DNA of 64,000 bases. Source: Diabrotica undecimpunctata. Its lineage: Eukaryota > Arthropoda > Insecta > Coleoptera > Chrysomelidae. The notes under the pieces are model-generated. The model ran no database searches and was not told where the DNA came from. It saw only the letters and a list, made by a program, of their open reading frames with translations. The stretch lies in assembly GCF_040954645.1 (NCBI RefSeq), contig NC_092803.1:64990427-65054426 (forward strand), in the 5' to 3' direction. The position numbers and the translations under genes are program-made. Positions 1 through 11,262 of the stretch are shown in pieces. How positions within the stretch are numbered: position 1 is the stretch's first letter; every line of letters begins with the position of its first letter.

Positions 1-1548
1 TTTTCTCTTCCATAAGAGCAACTTCTTCTGAAACCCAGTAATTTTATCTGCCAATTGCAGGAAATGAGTATTATTTCCCTGCAAAGACTTATTAAGATCA
101 TTTAATTTGCTAAATATGTCACAGAGCTAATTTTATTATAAACTGTGAATTAATAAAGGTTTACGCGTCATCATGTGATTCTGTATGTAGACACGTATAA
201 GATTCATGTCTTAATTCATATACACGTGCGAGTACGTTGCCTTTGGACAGCCAACGAGAGTTGCAATAATAAATTAAAGAGATGTGCTTGGCCCCCATTT
301 CTTCACAAAGTTTATGAAGAAGTCTTGATTTCACTGGTCGTGTTTTATTGTAATTCACCACTTTAATAATGCTATCGATCACAACACTTTATTCAGGTGT
401 AACGTTCTTTGCTGCTAAGGCCTCTCTATGTATGACACAATGTGCCCATTTTACACTTGGAGCCTTGGTTTTGATGAGAGCTTGTAGCCCTCCATACTGT
501 CAAGATATCGCTCGGGCACCATCCGTACACACGCCCAAACAGTTATCCCAGATAATAGTATTTTCAGTCATATTTGAGGTTAAAATCTCGAATAAATCAG
601 TAGCTTTACAACTTTCACATATTTTTCTGCAAAATAACAAATCCTCACATATATTTGTTTCTTGTATATACCGTACATAATATATCAATTGAGCATCATT
701 ATTACTATCAGTCGCCTCGTCCAGTTGAATGGGAAATAAACTTGAAAGTTTCCCCACAATTAACTTATTAATAGCTTCTGCCATATCGTGAATACGGCGA
801 CTAACCATATTGTCTGAAACAGGTACATTTTTTATTTTTTTAGCTGCCGATTCTCCAATCATCACTGTTACCATATCAACTGCAGGTAAGATCAGTTTCT
901 CAGCGATCTTATGTGGTTTTTTACATTTAGCAACACGGTAAGCTACCATGTAAGAGGCGAGCAATGCTTTGGTAGGAATTGATGCTCTTGAAACCAAAGT
1001 CGTGGTCTGATGTTTTAGCTCTCGCAATTATAATGTTCTGAAGCTATTTTCTTGTGGCATTTTAAATTAATTAATATTTAAATGGGAATAAGCCACAATT
1101 AAAGGTTAAAATACATTTATTGACGTTTCAATTTCCACTTCGGAAATCGTTCTCAAAATACAAACAAAAATTGTATTTTTTGTTTGTATTTTGAGAACGA
1201 TTTCCGAAGTGGAAATTGAAACGTCAATAAATGTATTTTAACCATTTAAATCTCGCAATTATCTTACAAAAAAGTCTCTTGGCTTACCTTGTAAATGACT
1301 GGGAGTTGATTCCAAATGACGTTTTAGTTTATTAGGAAGCATACTTTTAGCCGCTAACACTTTGTGACAAACAACACATTGTGGAAGTTCAACATTCCCT
1401 TAGTAACGCAGGTAAATCCAAAATCCAAATGTTGGTCGTCATATTTTCTATATTTCTTCTTTTTACTTAAATTAACATTACTGCTCTCGCCTAATTCTTT
1501 ACTTCGTTTTCTGTTCTTTTGAATATCAGTATCCACTGTTAATAGCAA
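1..1548 (-). pseudogene. hAT transposase relic (ZBED5/SCAND3-type)
   Basis: Reading leftwards: an N-terminal piece (1548-1354) rich in K and Y; a BED-like zinc finger on the shifted frame (about 1375-1263, VVCHKV then a KRHLES segment); a long central block (1027-500) with the family signatures LDEATDSNNDAQL and CTDGARAI; then RWLSKGNVLARVYELR (382-161) and a further segment down to base 1 (FSKLNDLNKSLQG). These match the order seen in ZBED5/SCAND3/GTF2IRD2-type domesticated and active hATs. The reading frame has shifts near 1375 and between 500 and 382, plus the Penelope hairpin insertion after the zinc finger, so it is inactive. The dimerisation domain lies off the left edge. Confidence 0.75.
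1020..1262. mobile_element. Penelope-like hairpin, copy 1, with 12-bp target duplication
   Basis: A near-palindrome (arms about 1076-1160 and 1165-1250) built from two inverted copies of a unit containing TTCCGAAGTGGAAATTGAAA and ACGTCAATAAA. It is flanked by the 12-bp direct repeat TCTCGCAATTAT at 1020-1031 and 1251-1262. The left side carries a roughly 40-bp unpaired extension (1032-1075). The same extension, inverted, is present in copy 2 at 16.1 kb. Inverted pLTR fragments plus a short one-sided extension and long target duplications are typical of Penelope-like elements. It interrupts the hAT transposase. Confidence 0.7.
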
Positions 1549-1740
1549 AAAACTCCGTAATAAAACAAAACAAAAGCTTGACTAAATGACATAACGCGCT
1601 ACTATACTACTACTATTCTACACTATACTATACGGAACATCGGATAATTTTCGGGTTAAACAATTTTTTGAATAATTTCGAATAATTCAAGCGTCTATTA
1701 ACTTCATGCTATATTGTTTATTTGATTTATTTATTAATTC

Positions 1741-3594
1741 ATATATTTTATCTTCTTCTTCACGTGCCATCTCCGCGACGGAGGTTGGCAATCATCATAG
1801 CTATTCTGATCTTAGATGCTGCTGCTCTGAATAGTTCAATTGATGTGCATCCGTACCATTCCCTCAAGTTACGCAACCATGAGATCCTTCTTCTTCCTAC
1901 ACTTCTCTTGCCCTGGATTTTCCCTTGTATAATCAATTGAAGTAGATTGTATCTCTCATTACGCATAACATGCCCCAGGTATTGCAGCTTTCGTGTCTTG
2001 ATGGTTTCCAATACTTCCATTCTTTTGTTGATTCTTCTCATGACTTCGTTGTTTGTTACATGCTCGGTCCATGATATCTTCAGAATTCTTCTATACACCC
2101 ACATTTCAAATGCTTCCAACTTTTTAGCAGTCGACGCGTTAAGTGTTGTCCATGCTTCTATCCCATAAAGCAGAGTAGAGAAAATATAGCACCTTGCCAG
2201 CCTAACTGTCAAGTCCAATTTTAGTTCTCTTGCACAAAGTACCTCTCTCATTTTATTGAAGTTTGTACGTGCTTTCTCTATTCGAACTTTGATTTCTTTG
2301 GAGTAATCGTTTGTGTGATTAATTATTGTGCCAAGATAGTGGTAGTTTTCAACTTGTTCTAAAGCACTACCGTTAATTGTCAGGCTTTCACCATTATTTT
2401 CGGTTTTTGATATCCTCATAAATTTGGTTTTCTTGGGGTTTATTGATAGTCCATATTCCTCTCCATACTCAACTATCTTGTTCATTAGCTTTTGGAGGTC
2501 TCGGAGGTTGTCTGTTATTATGATAGTATCGTCCGCATATCTAATGTTGTTAATTGGTGTTCCATTGACCTTGATTCCTGCTGTTTCTCCCTCAAGAGCT
2601 CTTTTCATAATTTCTTCAGAGTATGCATTGAATAGTAGTGGTGACGTTAATGCGTACGTGTGCCTGCTGTTTATAATATAGATTTGTTATAATTCGAAGG
2701 TCATTGTGTTGTATTTGTTTTGCTTTGAGGATATCCATTAGCTCTTTGTGGCGGACTTTGTCGAAAGCTTTGTTGTAGTCTATGAAACAGATGTACATAT
2801 CTTGGTTCACATCCAAGCATCTCTGGATTAGTACGTTAAATGCAAATAGAGCTTCACGGGTACCTACGCCATTACGGAATCCAAATTGAGTTTCTTCAAT
2901 ATCCATATCAAGTGTTTTGTAAATGCGTTTATGAATGATCTTTAAAAACAATTTAAGTGTGTGAGACATCAGGCTTATGGTACGGTGGTCAGTGCATTCT
3001 CTAGCATTTTTCTTTTTTGGGAGACAAATGAATGTTGAGGTCAACCATTCGTTGGGTATGTCACCCGATTGATAAATTTTATTAAAAAGCTTTAAGAGGA
3101 CATCAATGTACTCATTTTCTATTATTTTAAGGATATCAATAGGCAGTTGATCTGGCCCCGGGCTTTTTGCGTTTCTGGTGTTCTTTAGTGCATACATAAT
3201 TTCTTCCTTTGTAATTTCTGCACTTGTTTCTCTGTCCTCAAAAGACAAGTCTTGTGGGTTTCCTCTTTCGTCGTCGAAGAGCTCTTCCATATACCCTTCC
3301 TATCGTTTTAGTTTTTCGTCAGTCGTTATCATAGTATTTCCATTTTTATCTAAAAGAGTTGTATTCTGGTTTCTTTTTTGCAGTCCTGCCATTTCTTTAA
3401 CCTTTTTATGTATGTTGAATAGGTCGTATTTGTTCTGAAGATATTCTATCTCCTTACATTTTTCCTCATAGTAAGTTTGTTTTGTCTCTCTTATCTTTTT
3501 TCTGATTTCATTGTTAATGATTTTGTAATTGTGACTGTCTTTGTTCTTGGCTTCATATATTTTATACTCATTTAAAATCAAATTAATATATTTT
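1741..3594 (-). mobile_element. LINE-A, 5'-truncated RTE-like non-LTR retrotransposon
   Basis: A non-LTR insertion on the minus strand, body 1750-3585. Its 3' end is a (GAA/AAG) tail, seen as TCTTCTTCTTC at 1750. The 9-bp repeat ATATATTTT occurs at 1741-1749 and 3586-3594 and is the likely target duplication. It lies in the non-coding 5' part of the hAT element. The endonuclease domain is missing, so the copy is 5'-truncated. Confidence 0.75.
1760..3581 (-). pseudogene. reverse transcriptase of LINE-A
   Basis: Three open blocks read leftwards. 3581-3300 is the coiled region upstream of the RT. 3290-2616 holds the RT fingers and palm with SPGPDQLPIDILK, QFGFRNGVGTREALF and CFIDYNKAFDKVRH. 2608-1760 holds the catalytic IRYADDT motif and the C-terminal region LEAFEMWVYRRILKISW...YLGHVMRN...GRRRISWLRNL. 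The RGVRQGCVLSP motif between blocks two and three is damaged, and a frame change lies near 2610-2690. The same C-terminal signature occurs in LINE-B, C and D, so they are one clade. I call it RTE-like because of the microsatellite-type tail; the exact clade is not established. Confidence 0.8.
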
Positions 3595-3596
3595 CT

Positions 3597-3684
3597 GTAT
3601 TAAAAGTCTGCGGTGATACGCGACGCCCCTGGGACAACGCAGCGACGCCCCTGCGCGTCGCGACGCACAGTTTGAGAAGCCCTG
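3597..3684. repeat. right terminal inverted repeat region of the hAT element
   Basis: GC-rich 88-bp end with internally repeated CGACGCCCCTG-like blocks, ending in GAGAAGCCCTG. The reverse complement gives the canonical hAT start CAGGGCTTCTCAAAC. It is separated from the hAT coding region only because LINE-A is inserted between them. Confidence 0.6.
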
Positions 3685-4057
3685 CTCTAAATGATAATAC
3701 GCATCCACAGACATTGTACAGTACGTAAAGAAGAAATTGTTGTTGCTGACGGGCGTAGCATAAAAAAAGTCCCGAATCAGTCTGTCCGTCATCGTGCACA
3801 GCAGTTGGATATGTGTCCATCCACTTTATGGAAGATTTGGCGGAAATATATTAGTTTGCGTGCTTACAAAATTCAACTTGTGCAGGAATTAAAGTTACAC
3901 GATCATCTAGCAATGCGTATATCCGGTGAATGGGCCCAAAACGAGACTGATGTTGATCACGATTTTCATAAGCGAATTTTGTTTAGCAACGAAGCTCACT
4001 TTTGATTGAATAGCTGGTCAACAAATAAAACTGCCATATTTGGAGTGACGATAATCT

Positions 4058-6035
4058 TTAACTCTCGTCCGGACATTTTTTTCTGACGTAGTAGGACAGA
4101 GTGTGTCCGTCGGACACACGGTAAAAGTATTATGGTATTTCATGTTATAATTAATAAAATATGTGACAATTCTTTTGAATTTTTATTTTTAGCTAATAAA
4201 GTAATAATTAGTGAGTGCTCGGTCTATAAAAATTAAAAAACAATGCAAATCTTAACCTATAATTCTAAAGTATCTACAATGATATGACATTTTATTACTT
4301 TCTTAGGCAACTAATACACTCACGTTTTACACTGCTGTGCTCGTTGCAAACGTTCTTGCTGCAATTATTACAAGTTTGTTTTTGTGTTCTTGATTTTTTT
4401 GATGGACATAATTAACATCTTCTTTTCTGTGTTGACTGAGGTGTGGCATTTTTGGCAGTTGCTTCTCCTGCACAAATCCTCATAAGGGATCTGGTTGATT
4501 TAGACAGTCCTACGTTCGATCTGCGTATAATATGGAGCTTTATAAGTTGTTCTTCTGTTTTATTTATGAACAGACGTCTTTTTTCGTGGCATTTTTATGT
4601 TCCATTTTGGATGCAGGCTGATCCAAATAACATAAGATGCTAGACAGTATACATTTAACAGATTTGTCCAACGGTTTGTTCTACCTATATGTTTGCACAT
4701 ATATTGAGGCACCATCTAAACGAGCGAGTCAACTCCACCTTTTGTTTTATTATAGTCGAGAATAATCTCTGGTTTATGGTTCATCTCCTGTCTATTCTCA
4801 TTCGAGTAATGCATTGTTGACAACACTATGACCAATAATACCAATGTTGCCTTTGTTGTAAAACCAAATGTAGAAGACAATGGCTCTTTGTTCTTTCATG
4901 GTTCAAACTCAGGAGGAATAAACTTTTTATTTTTTCCAACTGTGCCAACAATTGTTAAACCATTAGATAGCATAATATAAACAGACCTAAGTCCGTAAAA
5001 TAGTTATTAATTGTTACGTTCCTGTTGGTTCGGTAATAAGGTTCGCTTAGTGATTCTACCACTTTACGTCCCAAACCAGCAGCTACTTGGTTACCTTCTT
5101 TGCCGAGATATGGAATTGCATTTAGAGGATAAAAAGTTTCTGAATTACATACCCACCATATTTCCATTCCATACTTGTTGGGTTTTGAGGGAATATATTA
5201 TTTGAACGGTCATCTTCCACCATAAGGAACCAACTGCTCGACGATTGATATATTTCATCCTGGAAAATAATGTTTTTTTCAAATTTTCTAATACTTGATT
5301 CCATATATCCCGTATATCATCCAATTTATCTTTTTTACGTCTCTCGGATCTTGTCGTTTTGTCGTCGAAACGAATAAAACGCAAAACCTCTTTCAACCGA
5401 TGTATTTATACTCATAGTGGCTCCAAAAATCTGTGGTCCATAAACTGAAATCCACAAAGCTTCATAACTTGCATAGTTTGATTTTAGATTCCCGGTAGTG
5501 AACAGGAGAGCAAAGAAAGCATAAATTTAAATTCTATCTCAGGACTTCCATGGTTTATTTTGAAATACAAGATGAGCCTTCAGATTGGTGTAACGGACAA
5601 TGTTATCCACAATATTTTTAATCAAATATAAGCGGAATGTATTTATTGGTTCTTCAATGCGTGTTCCAGGTGGAAGTTTAACTCTGTGTAGTGATCCTAT
5701 TACTAAATTTTGAACTCGTATTCGTCCAGTCGGAAAAGGACTTCACGTGACCGATAGTCGATAAATATTGATGATCAAAAGCGTAACCGTATCGAAAAGC
5801 AAATTGTGTCCAACGGACACACACTATCCGGTTACGTCAGTAAAAATAATTTTTTTATATTTAATTTTGAATATTTCAAAATATTTAAAATATTTAGTTG
5901 TTGTCTCCAATAAGTTTACTTTAAAGTAGATAAAGTTCTAATTTTTGAAGTAATAATATACTGTGATTTTTGAAATATACAGTAACATATCTACAAGTGT
6001 GTCCGATGGACACACCTTTTCCGGATGAGGGTTAA
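4058..6035 (-). mobile_element. piggyBac-type transposon inserted at TTAA
   Basis: TTAA duplications occur at 4058-4061 and 6032-6035. The ends are inverted repeats: left TTAACTCTCGTCCGGA, right (reverse complement) TTAACCCTCATCCGGA. Subterminal inverted motifs GTGTGTCCGTCGGACACAC (4098-4117), a related GTCCAACGGACACAC near 5808-5823 and TGTGTCCGATGGACACAC (about 5998-6015) lie inside both ends. TTAA target specificity plus a DDD-type transposase of the family inside makes this a piggyBac superfamily element. The body is about 1.97 kb, near the usual length. Confidence 0.85.
4300..5405 (-). pseudogene. piggyBac transposase relic
   Basis: Read leftwards: LRFIRFDDKTTRSERR and DIRDIWNQVLENLKK (5396-5290), then a damaged stretch, then IWWVCNSETFYPLNAIPYLGKEG, ESLSEPYYRTNRNVTINNYFTDL (5167-4985), then HKPEIILDYNKTKGGVDSL near 4750, and finally a cysteine-rich C-terminus near 4310-4420 (CNNCSKNVCNEH), the zinc-binding end of piggyBac transposases. 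In NVTINNYFTD the family's usual catalytic D of VTIDNYF reads N. Several frameshifts are present. The N-terminal region is largely missing. Confidence 0.8.
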
Positions 6036-6632
6036 GTGTATGTTGAGAAACCATTACACCTAGAAAAACTGACTGATGTGCTTTATGGTCTGGTAGAATT
6101 ATAGGTCCGTACTTGTTCAAAAACGATTTTGGCCAGAACATTGCAGTCAATGATGACCGCTATAGAGCCATGATTACTGACTTTTTCATTCCTTAATTGA
6201 ACAATTCTGATGGGCAAGAGCTATGGTTTCAACAAGACGACGCAATATTACATACAGCTCGTGCCACAAGTAATTTATTAAAGGAAACGTTTGGTAACCG
6301 CATAGTTTCACGTTTTGGACCCGTGAAGTGGCCTCCAAGATCGTGCGATTTAACACCGCTAGACTATTTACTGTGGCGATATGTGAAGCTGCTAGTCTAC
6401 GCCGATAAGCCTGAAATTATTGATATTGCCGATATAGGCCATAAATGTTAGAAAAAGTCATCGAAAATTGGACCTCTAGATTTGACTAGTTTAGAGCCAG
6501 CCGTTGTAGTCGTAACTGCCAAAAGATTATCTTTCCAATAAAGGCACTTTCATGTCAACTGAAAAATATTATGTTTGTTTTATTTGATTTCAAAGTTCTA
6601 TACCTCTAAAAAAACACCCTTTATTAGTTATT

Positions 6633-7600
6633 TTGTCCATTATTATGATCTGTCTATAATTTTGCACATTTGTGGAAGACAAATCATTATTTTGGCTTTC
6701 AAATTCTAAAAGTTTTAAAACTGTCTACCACTGGGCTATAAGACAATGTATATTTGCTTTTGTTTCTCACAAGTATAATAAACAGAAATTATAAAGTAAA
6801 ATAAGTCGTTAAGTTTTCTATATTTTGTTTAAAATCTAGTTGAAAGACATTTAGAGCCTTTTTCACCAAACTTTTACCTTGAAATTAATTCAGTCTGATT
6901 CTGCATAGTATTGATATTTCTTTACTCGGATCGTCCTTATCATTCTGTTTGTATTTCATTATATTTCAGGTAATATTAAGAACGTTTGCTCTCTGTAATT
7001 ATTTGTTTTCAGTTCATATTTAATACGTTTAGGGAGTAAGGCGTAGAATGAAAGCTAATTACGTTTATTTTGTACAAAAAAATATTGGCAGTCCTAATGT
7101 TCTATCGTCTTTGTGTGTTTATCTTTTAAATATTAAATGTTAAAAACTGAAGCATGCTAAAAATAAAAAAGTTACAAAGAAATTACAAACGGAAGTCAAT
7201 ATTTTATAATTGTAAACTTTATTATGTTTTAAATAGCAAGTGATTTAATAAATTGGGGCTAAATTATGTGTAAAATCTGTATATCATTGGTATTATGCAG
7301 AAACCAGATAAGTGTAAATTTTTACACATTTATTAACGTAACTTACAGTGAATTAAAGAACTTTTAGTGTAAACTGGTGTATATTTAAAACTTATTTTTA
7401 TAAAAAATTTAAATTATCCGAACGGACTAAAATGTCTGAACCTTTTCGGTCTGATCAGGTTAGCAATTGAATGTAAACCACTTGAAAATGTGTAAAATAA
7501 AGTTTGGATTACATATTCATTATTTAATTAAGCTTTATAATCCCTAAGGGTTATAGCTAATGCTATGACGTTCAAAATCCTATTCTTGGGTGAGGTGGAT
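6633..7600. other. AT-rich stretch without recognised feature
   Basis: No open frame of note, no repeat pair and no terminal repeat could be recognised here. It may be unique sequence or very old TE debris. Confidence 0.4.
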
Positions 7601-7602
7601 GA

Positions 7603-7860
7603 TTGCTCTATAACATTTATAGCTTGCTGTGTGTCTTTACTGTAATTCTTTTCCATTTGTTCTTGTCCTTGCACGGAACTTTCCAGCCCTTAACATTCAT
7701 TAGTCTTATATCATCTTCTACATCATCCAACCATTTTCTTCTAGGCCTTCCTTTATACCTCAGCCATAGTGGTGTCCAGTTAGTTATCCTTCTTAGCATA
7801 TCTGAGTATGGGCGTATGTTTATATGTCATATCTATTATAAGCGAAGAAGTTTTGTGTAT
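7603..7860 (-). pseudogene. C-terminal fragment of a non-LTR reverse transcriptase
   Basis: A 60-residue frame (7799-7617, minus) reads MLRRITNWTPLWLRYKGRPR and continues with RKWLDDVEDDIRLMNVKGWK. GRPxxRWxDDVExDxxxxxxxxW is the typical C-terminus of RTE/BovB-like LINE polyproteins. Only this tail remains; nothing upstream is recognisable, so it is a strongly 5'-truncated copy. Confidence 0.6.
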
Positions 7861-7881
7861 CTGACTATATTTTCTATCTTT

Positions 7882-10237
7882 AATTGAGGCGGTCGACGTG
7901 AGAAGGCACATAGGCTTATGTGCCCTTTTTACGTAGAATGACTATTTAGGTCCGTCATATTTTCCCCTTTACAATGGGATAGCTTTCATGTATTTATCCT
8001 TAAAATGAGGTTGGTGGAACTGTTTGGATATTAGTGTGTAGGATGATTTTTCATACATGTGATTGTTTATAAACTATTTTTGCAGGTGTTTTCTATACTT
8101 GCAGAGCTATTTATCCCTTCTCATTTGTCTCGATCTCTTGTCATATTTTGTCATAATATATAAGTAATATATTATAGTGAGGCTAAAGTATCAGTGTTGT
8201 TATTCTGATAAGATTTATTCTATTATATTATTATTATATCAAGTTTTATTCTGATAAGAACCATGAGACGTAATGGAGAATATAGTGATTATAGAGATGT
8301 TCAAGAAGATGTTCGAGAAGTTAATAGTTCTGATGGGAAGAGGAAAGGAAAGTGGTCCATAAACAGAAAAATAATAAATCTCTGTCAGAAAAGAAGGTTA
8401 GTTCCAAGTCATTCAATTGAGTTACTGACTGCTGCCAAAACAAATGCCACAAAAATCTGCCTCTTGATTTTCAAGTGGAACTTTTTGATTACTTCTACAA
8501 ACTGCCAGAACAAAAGTCCAAGATACCAGATATACAGCTGAGTAAACGTAGCTAAAGATCCAGAAACTAGAAGGAAATATATTAACAAAAAAAAAAACAA
8601 AAGATTATACCAGGAGTATGATCTATGAGAGGAAACACTTTTTAATATTTCGCAAGTTTATTCTGGACTTGTACGTATTATTCAAAAAAAGATCTTGTTG
8701 GGTGATTCATTTGAAAAAAAAAAAAAAAAGAAAAAAACCTTCTAATAGGTCCACAACCATTTCAGAGATGACGTTGTTGTGTTAATGGGGAGCACTTGGC
8801 TAGTATACCTATGATGAAAGTCATTACTGTAGAAACAAAAGTAATTTGAAATATTTTGACAACACTGTATTAAACTAAAATCATTGTATGGGTTGTTCCA
8901 GACCTTTTTTAAAGAAAGAAAAAAGGAAACTCTCAAGATGTCTTATTAAACATATTATCAGTACTTTAAAACTAAGTTTTCCTATTCTGTTCGCAAACCT
9001 AAAACAGATGCGTGATATGTATAGTGCTTAATTCAAAGAAGAAAATTCCTCATATCTAATTTTGGAGTTTGACTATTCTCAAAATTTCCCAATACCAAAG
9101 CTAAATGTCAATACCCAATTTTACAAAAGAATGTTTTGGTTGTACCGTGTGCTGTACCATTCATGTGTTTAACGACGACTCTAGTTATTGCTATACATTT
9201 ACTGAGTGTGATGGAAAGAACAATCCTAACTCTTTGACATATTTTTTATTTGATTATATTAAAATACAGATAAGTAAATTTTCTACCAATAAAACTATTG
9301 TGTTGTTATCTGATGCCGCATGAGGACAGAGCAGTTATTTAACTATTACAAGATTTTCATCGTGATTTGCAAGAGTACTCCAAGTAACTACCATACAACT
9401 GTTTCCAGAGGCCACTGCTTTTCCCAATGTGACAGAAATTTTGGTGTAATCAACAAGGCTATTAAAAAAACTGAAGTAATAGGAAGTCCTAAGCCATACC
9501 TTACTGCTATGCTAACACGCAGGAAAAATCCTTAGCCATTTGAAGTAAAAATGAACAGTGACCTTTTTCAAGACTGGGACTCTTTCCTTAAACCCTTTTT
9601 CTTGTCTAAACCTGTGTCTAGAAATAAATTCTCTTTAAAATTATGAAATACGTTATTATAAAGTATGATCGTAGCGGTAGCATTTTATGTTTCCGAAGAT
9701 ATCCACAAAACTTTGAACTGTTCAGATTTTGGAAACAAGGAGTACAACAATTTCAGACTGTCACTACAACTAAATGTCTCAGACCACAGGTGAACCAGAA
9801 GAAAGTTGAAGATGTTACAAGCCTTTTCAGATTCCTAAGTAAAGATGATATAAAACTCATTAAATATGAAATGTTAAATGGATAGTGTTTAATAATGTAT
9901 TAAAAATGTATTATTTAATGTATTAAAAAAGTATTAATTTCTATAATACTTCTTTTTCTTAACATGCAAAATTAATTTCAATCAAAAATCTCCTGTTCTA
10001 TCTAAAAAGTGCACATAACAACTTCTTGTATTTCCTTATTTTTAAACATAAGCTTTATTTTTATCGATGTCATACTTAGCAAATTGCTTTCTAGATAAAT
10101 ATTTTTAATGTATAGTGAGCATTCTAAATTTTAAAACCATAAATTAGTATCTATAGCAACAAGTTAAAATTTCAAAGTGGTTTTTCTCAAAACCCACTTT
10201 TGTCGTATGTGCCCTTCTCACGTAGATCGCCTCAATT
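7882..10237 (+). mobile_element. DNA transposon B (DUF7869-like), 4-bp target duplication AATT
   Basis: Terminal inverted repeats: left GAGGCGGTCGACGTGAGAAG from 7886; right, reverse-complemented, GAGGCGATCTACGTGAGAAG ending at 10233. AATT flanks both ends (7882-7885 and 10234-10237). Just inside both ends is a CACATA/TATGTG palindromic motif (GGCACATAGGCTTATGTGCC at 7914-7933; GTATGTGCCC at 10205-10214). Body 2348 bp. The transposase relic inside matches elements A, D and E. Confidence 0.75.
8263..9885 (+). pseudogene. DUF7869-like putative transposase relic (element B)
   Basis: Recognisable pieces are an N-terminal basic segment (8263-8541), a cysteine-containing central region (9105-9323, FTECDGKNNPNSL and IVLLSDAA then GQ), and SRGHCFSQCDRNFGVINKAIKKTE (about 9403-9475). 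The last is the hallmark GHxxxxCDRxFG motif of the DUF7869 group. A C-terminal frame runs to about 9885. Multiple frame changes and a large gap in the middle show it is dead. The biochemical role is inferred, not known: the DDE-like spacing of acidic motifs between terminal inverted repeats argues for a transposase. Confidence 0.6.
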
Positions 10238-10567
10238 CTTATTCAACTTCGGCATTTGTAAATAAAATGATGAAAATGTTGAAAAGGTTACCAATGTGAG
10301 ACCATAATACTAGTATTAGTCAATACTCACAATTTTAAGTAGCTTTTAGTTAGTAAATTTGGCTTACAATATTTGTCCCATCATCAGGCCCCAGTAAGTT
10401 ATTTTTATTCGTATTAAAAACTAAAAGCTAAAACAATATAAAACACGCAATAAACAACTGAAACACAATAAATGTACCCTCCCATTACGTTTAATTATTT
10501 TTAGAATATAATGATAATCAGAATGAAATAATTAAGCAGAATACAAGATAATAATGAAAATTTTGAA

Positions 10568-10573
<6 letters not shown>
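10238..10573. other. short unassigned AT-rich spacer
   Basis: No coding or repeat structure recognised between element B and the (TA)n tract that holds mariner M2. Confidence 0.3.

Positions 10574-10598
<25 letters not shown>
10574..10598. repeat. (TA)n tract
   Basis: Uninterrupted TA repeat immediately left of mariner M2; the element is inserted at a TA of this tract. Confidence 0.9.
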
Positions 10599-11262
10599 CA
10601 GGGTGAGTCACCACTAACGGGACGGAAGATTACAGCGAAACGGTAAAAGATTTTGAAAAAATTTTAAATTTATAGTTTGAAGGTTGATAGGGGCTACATT
10701 TTAAAATTATTTTGAAATATACAGGGCGTCCCAATAAAGTGCGGCGTATCAAAGTTATATTTTTTTATGGTACACCCTATATTTTATTACATTTTCTAAT
10801 TGTCAGCAAAAAATTAGGTATAGTTTTATAAGACTTTTTTGTACCTATGTACAGAGTATTCTGAGTTATGTGGAATATTCTTAAAATGTAAAGCTTTAAA
10901 CGAAGACTCATTCCTAACTTATTTAAGAAATTCTAATAAAATTGGTTATACCTCTCAATAGTTGGATATTGGTTAAATGTATTTCATGATTAATTATTAA
11001 ACATTTATTTACAGGGTGTTCAAAATTTGTAGTTTCATTATTGAATTGTAATATAAGGCTTATTTTAAATGAAACACCCTGTATATTAATAAATTACTAT
11101 ATTAAAAAAAAATTTCACTTTGAAATGATATATGGATGTCCTATAATTTAACTAGGAGTGATAGATTTTGCGTAATTTAAAATTTTCTTTTTGATTTCAA
11201 AATATTTATAGTTGTTACTGTCGATTTTTAAACCCATCATTTTGACATATTTGTTATAAATG
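10599..11262 (+). repeat. left long inverted arm of M2
   Basis: Pairs with 13333-14022. Contains ACAGGGTG-like motifs at 10598, about 10716 and about 11012, and one inverted copy near 11077. Confidence 0.75.

Larger units (their letters stand above)
1..3684 (-). mobile_element. hAT transposon (ZBED5/SCAND3-like), left end outside window
   Basis: The element reads leftwards. Its right terminus is the sequence at about 3597-3684 whose reverse complement begins CAGGGCTTCTCAAACTGTGC, a classic hAT end; a candidate 8-bp target duplication would follow at 3685-3692. The transposase relic occupies 1-1548 and its C-terminal dimerisation region lies left of the window. The element is interrupted by a Penelope hairpin (1032-1250) and a LINE (1750-3585). 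It appears to sit inside a DUF4817 mariner, because mariner coding sequence starts immediately to its right. The other terminus cannot be seen, so the left boundary is open. Confidence 0.65.
3693..6521 (+). pseudogene. mariner transposase M1, split by piggyBac
   Basis: The first part (3693-4057) contains a helix-turn-helix tail, YKIQLVQELKLHDH and DFHKRILFSNEAHF, in which the first catalytic aspartate of the usual FSDEAHF has become N. The second part (6036-6521) contains VYVEKPLHLEKLT, LWFQQDDAILHTA, WPPRSCDLTPLDYLLW and VIENWTSR. The spacer between the QQD aspartate and the PLD aspartate is 41 residues, a DD41D arrangement. Joining the two parts across a single TTAA gives IWSDDNL followed by VYVEKPLH in frame, with the target site contributing a stop codon. 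Other stops are also present. Inactive. Confidence 0.75.
3685..6632 (+). mobile_element. mariner M1 (DUF4817-type), 5' part missing
   Basis: Residual IS630-Tc1-mariner element of the DUF4817 family, read rightwards. The left part lies beyond or was displaced by the hAT insertion, and the body is split by a piggyBac at 4058-6035. No terminal repeat was identified at the right; I place the end near 6632 from the last recognisable 3' sequence, so that boundary is soft. Confidence 0.55.

Noticed and set aside
1076..1250. Functional hammerhead in the first hairpin family (1.1, 16.0, 47.6 kb)
   Set aside because: CCGAAGTGG...GAAACGTC has the flanking boxes but no proper stem II; at most a degenerate relic, so not listed as ncRNA.
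1722..2681. Plus-strand open frames opposite LINE-A
   Set aside because: Antisense shadows of the RT gene; no motifs of their own. The same applies to 20330-20988, 21596-22168, 40578-41435 and 17399-17915.
3601..3670. CpG-rich repeated CGACGCCCCTG blocks as a GC-rich promoter
   Set aside because: They are part of the hAT terminal region.
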